Part shown: positions 62,013 to 62,737 of the stretch, piece by piece
How positions within the stretch are numbered: the first letter of the stretch is position 1
Layout: the number at the start of each line of letters is the position of its first letter
Origin: JAKOQB01 sp036824465
Lineage (GTDB): Bacteria; Pseudomonadota; Gammaproteobacteria; Burkholderiales; Burkholderiaceae_F
Assembly: GCA_036824465.1 (NCBI GenBank)
Contig: DAITAC010000010.1
Location: 1 to 62,737 of the forward strand
Direction of reading: 5' to 3'
Length of the DNA: 62,737 bases
Translations under genes and position numbers: made by a program
Notes under the pieces: generated by a model
Database searches by the model: none
Told to the model about the DNA's origin: nothing
The model's input: the letters and a program-made list of their open reading frames with translations, nothing else

Positions 62013-62055
62013 CCCCTCTCCCTCCGGGAGAGGGGCAGGGGTGAGGGAGAGGGGT
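62013..62055. repeat. REP-like palindrome, copy 3
   Basis: CCCCTCTCCC (62013-62022) pairs with GGGAGAGGGG (62026-62035), loop TCC, then a tail CAGGGGTGAGGGAGAGGGG. With copy 2 it makes an inverted pair seven bases apart between tamA and clpB, resembling a BIME arrangement. Confidence 0.85.
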
Positions 62056-62110
62056 GTTCCCCATGAAAGGACCAAGCAAGATGACGGCGCGCACAATTGA
62101 TTCTATGCAG

Positions 62111-62138
62111 GTTGAAAACCCATAACGCGGCCCAAGCT
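62111..62138 (+). promoter_or_regulatory. candidate heat-shock (sigma-32) promoter of clpB
   Basis: GTTGAAA (62111-62117) resembles the sigma-32 -35 CTTGAAA; 13 bases later GCCCAAGC (62130-62137) partly matches the -10 CCCCATNT. It would start transcription about 26 bases before the clpB ATG. The -10 match is imperfect. Confidence 0.35.
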
Positions 62139-62168
62139 ACCCGCGGACTACCCATTTCGAGCAGAAAA

Positions 62169-62737
<569 letters not shown>

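Overview
This 62.7 kb window is a GC-rich, almost fully coding chromosomal segment from a betaproteobacterium, most likely Burkholderiales or a close relative. The assignment rests on gene order and protein character recalled from knowledge of the group, not on a database search. Supporting blocks are tRNA-Val/thrS-infC-rpmI-rplT-pheST-ihfA-merR-tRNA-Pro, surE-pcm-nlpD-rpoS, ndk-rlmN-pilF-rodZ-ispG-hisS-yfgM-bamB-der-hfq-hflXKC-hisZ-purA, rpsF-priB-rpsR-rplI-dnaB, and alaC-hom-thrC-moeA-moaDE with clpB further on. The sequence is a draft scaffold: a 100-N gap at 60145-60244 is flanked by two identical 55-bp copies, which looks like two contigs that overlap and were not merged.

Layout. 1-7.3 kb: end of a tRNA-Val gene, then the translation cluster thrS, infC (AUC start), rpmI, rplT, pheS, pheT and ihfA. 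7.3-13.4 kb: a MerR-type regulator, tRNA-Pro, the stationary-phase group surE-pcm-nlpD-rpoS, a DEDD exonuclease and rlmD. 13.6-29.7 kb: a long, tightly packed run for nucleotide, rRNA, pilus, cell-shape, isoprenoid, aminoacylation, outer-membrane assembly, ribosome-GTPase, RNA-chaperone and membrane-protease functions, ending in hisZ, purA and a phosphoribosyltransferase. 29.7-35.0 kb: tRNA-Leu on the minus strand with a partial duplicate beside it, then rnr, rlmB, an AlkB-type alkane monooxygenase and a sirtuin. 35.1-40.6 kb: ribosomal/primosome genes, dnaB, two DUF genes and an ABC solute-binding protein. 40.6-43.1 kb: a minus-strand Mth938-like/bcp/phoH group. 43.3-50.7 kb: alaC, hom, thrC, an acetyltransferase, molybdenum-cofactor genes and crcB. 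50.7-62.1 kb: the more accessory part, with an RND efflux pair behind a near-consensus promoter and palindromic operator, a 46-bp tandem repeat, a periplasmic histidine phosphatase, and the tamA-tamB translocation genes among REP-like palindromes. 62.2 kb to the end: the start of clpB.

Most genes are co-directional with stop/start overlaps (ATGA, GTGA, TTGA and one inferred CTGA), indicating translationally coupled operons. I found no CRISPR array, insertion sequence, prophage or convincing new multi-gene system. The best leads are small-scale: a probable CTG start for hflX coupled to hfq, the AUC start of infC, the duplicated tRNA-Leu 3' end, the amplified 3' end of the RND gene, an efflux operator with no repressor gene nearby, and an alkB gene coupled to a sirtuin with a YxxR motif.
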